A stretch of DNA of 7,783 bases, from contig VBHI01000185.1 of NCBI GenBank assembly GCA_005881495.1, positions 1 through 7,783 on the forward strand, written 5' to 3'. Made by a program: the position numbers and the translations under genes. The notes beneath the pieces are model-generated. The model ran no database searches. It worked only from the letters and a program-made list of their open reading frames with translations, and was not told where the DNA came from. The DNA is from Chloroflexota bacterium (lineage in GTDB: Bacteria > Chloroflexota > Ktedonobacteria > Ktedonobacterales > Ktedonobacteraceae). How positions within the stretch are numbered: the first letter of the stretch is position 1; every line of letters starts with the position of its first letter. Positions 6,648 to 7,783 of the stretch are shown piece by piece.

Positions 6648-6694
6648 TTTCTCCTTCTCCTTTTTTTAGCGCAAGAGCTATATCTGTTTCATAT

Positions 6695-6723
6695 AGTGTA
6701 GCATAGTGGGTACTTCCTGTCGA
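6695..6723 (-). promoter_or_regulatory. Promoter of the D,D-carboxypeptidase gene
   Basis: On the minus strand, TCGACA (6718-6723) lies 17 bases from TACACT (6695-6700), with an extended -10 TG just before it (TGCTACACT). This leaves a leader of about 40 bases before the GTG at 6647. Predicted from sequence only. Confidence 0.45.
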
Positions 6724-6776
6724 GAAAGTTGGAGATATCTATCCATGATATGCCTTGCACTGTATTACCTTTGCCC

Positions 6777-6813
6777 TTGACTACATACAGCGCGCGTGCT
6801 ACTCTGCTATCAT
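6777..6813 (+). promoter_or_regulatory. Promoter region of the nitrilase-family gene
   Basis: TTGACT (6777-6782) is followed after 17 bases by TACTCT (6800-6805) with an extended TG (TGCTACTCT). An alternative extended -10, TGCTATCAT (6805-6813), has a better hexamer but no matching -35. The pair with the minus-strand promoter at 6695-6723 makes 6648-6854 a divergent promoter region; nothing else is recognised in it. Confidence 0.4.
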
Positions 6814-6854
6814 TATAAAAACCTCATCGTTGTATAGAGTGAGGAGCCTCCAAG

Positions 6855-7650
6855 ATGCATTTGAGAGCTGCGGTTATTCAACTTAACTCGCGGAATAACC
6901 CCGCTGAGAACCTGGCTACAGTAGAGCATTTCTTAGATCGTGCCGCCACTATGGGCGCGCAGTTCGTAAGCCTCCCAGAATTCTGGATATATCTCGGTCC
7001 ATACTCGGGTTTTGATGAAGCCGCCCAAACGATCCCCGGCCCTGCCATTGCTCGGTTGCAAGAGAAGGCACGCCTGCACAAGATGATTGTCCACGGCGGC
7101 AGCATTGTCGAACGTTCCTCCACGATACCTGGAAAATTTCATAATACCAGCGTTCTCATCAATCGCGATGGTGAGATCATCGCGCAGTATCGGAAAATCC
7201 ACCTCTTCGATGTTGACCTGGCCAATGGGGAGAAGCACTACGAATCTGAACGTATTGTGCCGTTTCCCCGAACTCTACCGCTCGCTGGCACTGCGGGGTG
7301 CACAGATACTGATGGTTCCGGCCGGTTTTACGCTGCACACCGGACGCGATCATTGGGAAGTCTTGTTGCGCGCGCGCGCAATCGAGAATCTGTGTTATGT
7401 CATTGCCCCCGCACAGGTTGGGCAATATCCTCCCAACAGGCAGTGTTTTGGGCGTTCAATGGTTATTGATCCCTGGGGACTTGTGCTTGCACAGGCACAG
7501 GATATGCCAACAGTCATTATGACTGAGATTGACCTTGAGCAGATTGATAGGGCACGAGCACAGATACCTTGTCTGGAACACCGTAAACCGCAAGTGTACG
7601 AATTATCAAACCGCGCCGTAAAACCCTTCGCTTCAGCGATAGGGATATAA
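6855..7650 (+). pseudogene. Carbon-nitrogen hydrolase (nitrilase superfamily), broken by a deletion with frameshift
   Basis: The ATG at 6855 follows GAGGAG eight bases upstream. The first 135 codons are a clear nitrilase-superfamily N-terminus of the Nit1/omega-amidase-like branch: AAVIQLNSRNN, FVSLPEF (catalytic Glu42), and YRKIHLFDVDLANG (catalytic Lys114) up to YESERIV. From 7261 the family resemblance continues in the +1 frame: RFPELYRSLALRGAQILMVP, then HWEVLLRARAIEN, and finally CLEHRKPQVYEL. Between them the expected segment of about 25 residues, ending in the catalytic -x-I-C-Y-D-L-, is missing. Only one stray base joins the two frames, so the deletion is 3n+2, about 70-80 bases. Read from the ATG, the frame runs on to about 7469 with unrelated sequence. 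Loss of the catalytic Cys means a repaired frame would still be inactive. The last 14 codons (about 7606-7647) are unlike the family and probably come from the adjacent TnpB element. Confidence 0.85.
7624..7644 (+). repeat. Imperfect palindrome with a bulged T, probable left end of an IS200/IS605-type element
   Basis: CCCTTCGCT (7624-7632) pairs with AGCGA-T-AGGG (7635-7644), leaving T7640 unpaired. The stem is up to 9 bp around a tiny TC loop. Single-strand-transposing IS200/IS605 elements carry subterminal hairpins of this kind, with an unpaired T, near both ends. It lies 40 bases before the tnpB start and inside the tail of the disrupted hydrolase frame. The A-rich bases just 5' (7620-7623) sit where the guide sequence of such elements is found. 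Confidence 0.5.
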
Positions 7651-7683
7651 GGCGCGTTCCTTGAGAATCAGAAAGGCCAGTAG

Positions 7684-7783
7684 ATGCAGAAGCGAGCCTA
7701 CAAGTACCGATTCTATCCAACCGATGAGCAGAAGAAGATACTTGCTCAGACGTTCGGATGTTGCCGCTTCGTCTACAACTGGG
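7684..7783 (+). CDS. tnpB: TnpB/OrfB RNA-guided nuclease of an IS200/IS605-type element, N-terminus only
   Basis: The window ends after 33 codons. The peptide opens MQKRAYKYRFYPTDEQ and continues KKILAQTFGCCRFVYNW. This is the conserved start of the OrfB/TnpB helix-turn-helix domain: K-x-Y-K-x-R-x-Y-P-T-x-x-Q-x-x-x-L-x-x-x-F-G-x-x-R-x-V-Y-N-W. TnpB proteins are RNA-guided, RuvC-type DNA endonucleases that help keep their elements in the genome. The catalytic RuvC and zinc-finger parts lie outside the window, so intactness cannot be judged. The ATG at 7684 has AAAGG seven bases upstream. It starts 33 bases after the last stop of the hydrolase pseudogene. Confidence 0.9.
   Translation, partial: MQKRAYKYRFYPTDEQKKILAQTFGCCRFVYNW

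Larger units (their letters stand above)
7607..7783 (+). mobile_element. IS200/IS605-family (IS1341-like) element, left part only
   Basis: The assignment rests on the TnpB N-terminus at 7684 and the bulged hairpin at 7624-7644. The left boundary is uncertain. A TTAT at 7603-7606 is a possible cleavage/target tetranucleotide, about 17 bases before the hairpin, and the family-like part of the hydrolase ends there. The right end, any omega RNA and any TnpA lie beyond the window; no tnpA is seen upstream of tnpB. Confidence 0.5.

Noticed and set aside
7087..7650. Second hydrolase frame as an independent gene or a programmed frameshift
   Set aside because: It has no start of its own at the family boundary, and the missing catalytic-Cys block means a frameshift alone would not restore the protein; no slippery heptamer is seen.
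1..7783. tRNA, rRNA or CRISPR array
   Set aside because: No cloverleaf, rRNA-like stretch or regularly spaced repeat series was seen on either strand by reading.

Overview
The window is bacterial DNA of roughly 50-55% GC by eye. The likely source is a Ktedonobacteria-type Chloroflexota: a moderate-GC genome with an acetoin-cleaving operon, a D,D-carboxypeptidase with a long basic N-terminus, a ChrB-like protein and a TnpB element. This placement is an inference from gene content and was not tested by any search.

Layout from left to right. Bases 1-297 (minus) are the start of a ChrB N-terminal-domain protein, cut by the window edge. It has a good sigma70-type promoter, and interleaved palindromes cover its predicted transcription start. 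Bases 477-590 hold an unexplained open stretch just beyond the acoX stop. Bases 591-4697 (minus) are an acetoin dehydrogenase operon in the order acoA-acoB-acoC-acoX: E1 alpha, E1 beta, lipoyl E2/hydrolase, and the AcoX ATP-NAD-kinase-like protein. A 13-bp hairpin lies between acoB and acoC. Upstream of acoA is a promoter at 4961-4989 whose -10 box lies inside a tandem 25-base repeat, followed by a leader of about 260 bases. No E3 (acoL) and no AcoR-type regulator lie in the window. Bases 5010-6647 (minus) are a membrane-anchored D-alanyl-D-alanine carboxypeptidase (peptidase S11). It diverges from a plus-strand carbon-nitrogen hydrolase at 6855-7650. From 7684 to the end is the N-terminus of a TnpB/OrfB transposon protein of the IS200/IS605 (IS1341-like) group.

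Two genes look damaged by internal deletions. acoA lacks, in frame, the roughly 30-residue block that carries the conserved TYR..GH..D loop of thiamine-diphosphate E1 alpha subunits. The nitrilase-family gene has lost the segment with its catalytic cysteine and is frameshifted at the junction, so it is a pseudogene. The last codons of that pseudogene contain a 9-bp imperfect hairpin with one bulged T. It resembles the subterminal palindromes of IS200/IS605 ends and suggests that the TnpB element inserted into the 3' end of the hydrolase gene.

Functionally, AcoA, AcoB and AcoC would cleave acetoin to acetaldehyde and acetyl-CoA, with an E3 encoded elsewhere. The acoA lesion makes it doubtful that this copy works. 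I see no clear undescribed multi-gene system. The most interesting points are the two deletions, the operator-like repeat clusters upstream of the ChrB-like gene and acoA, and the element end buried in the pseudogene.
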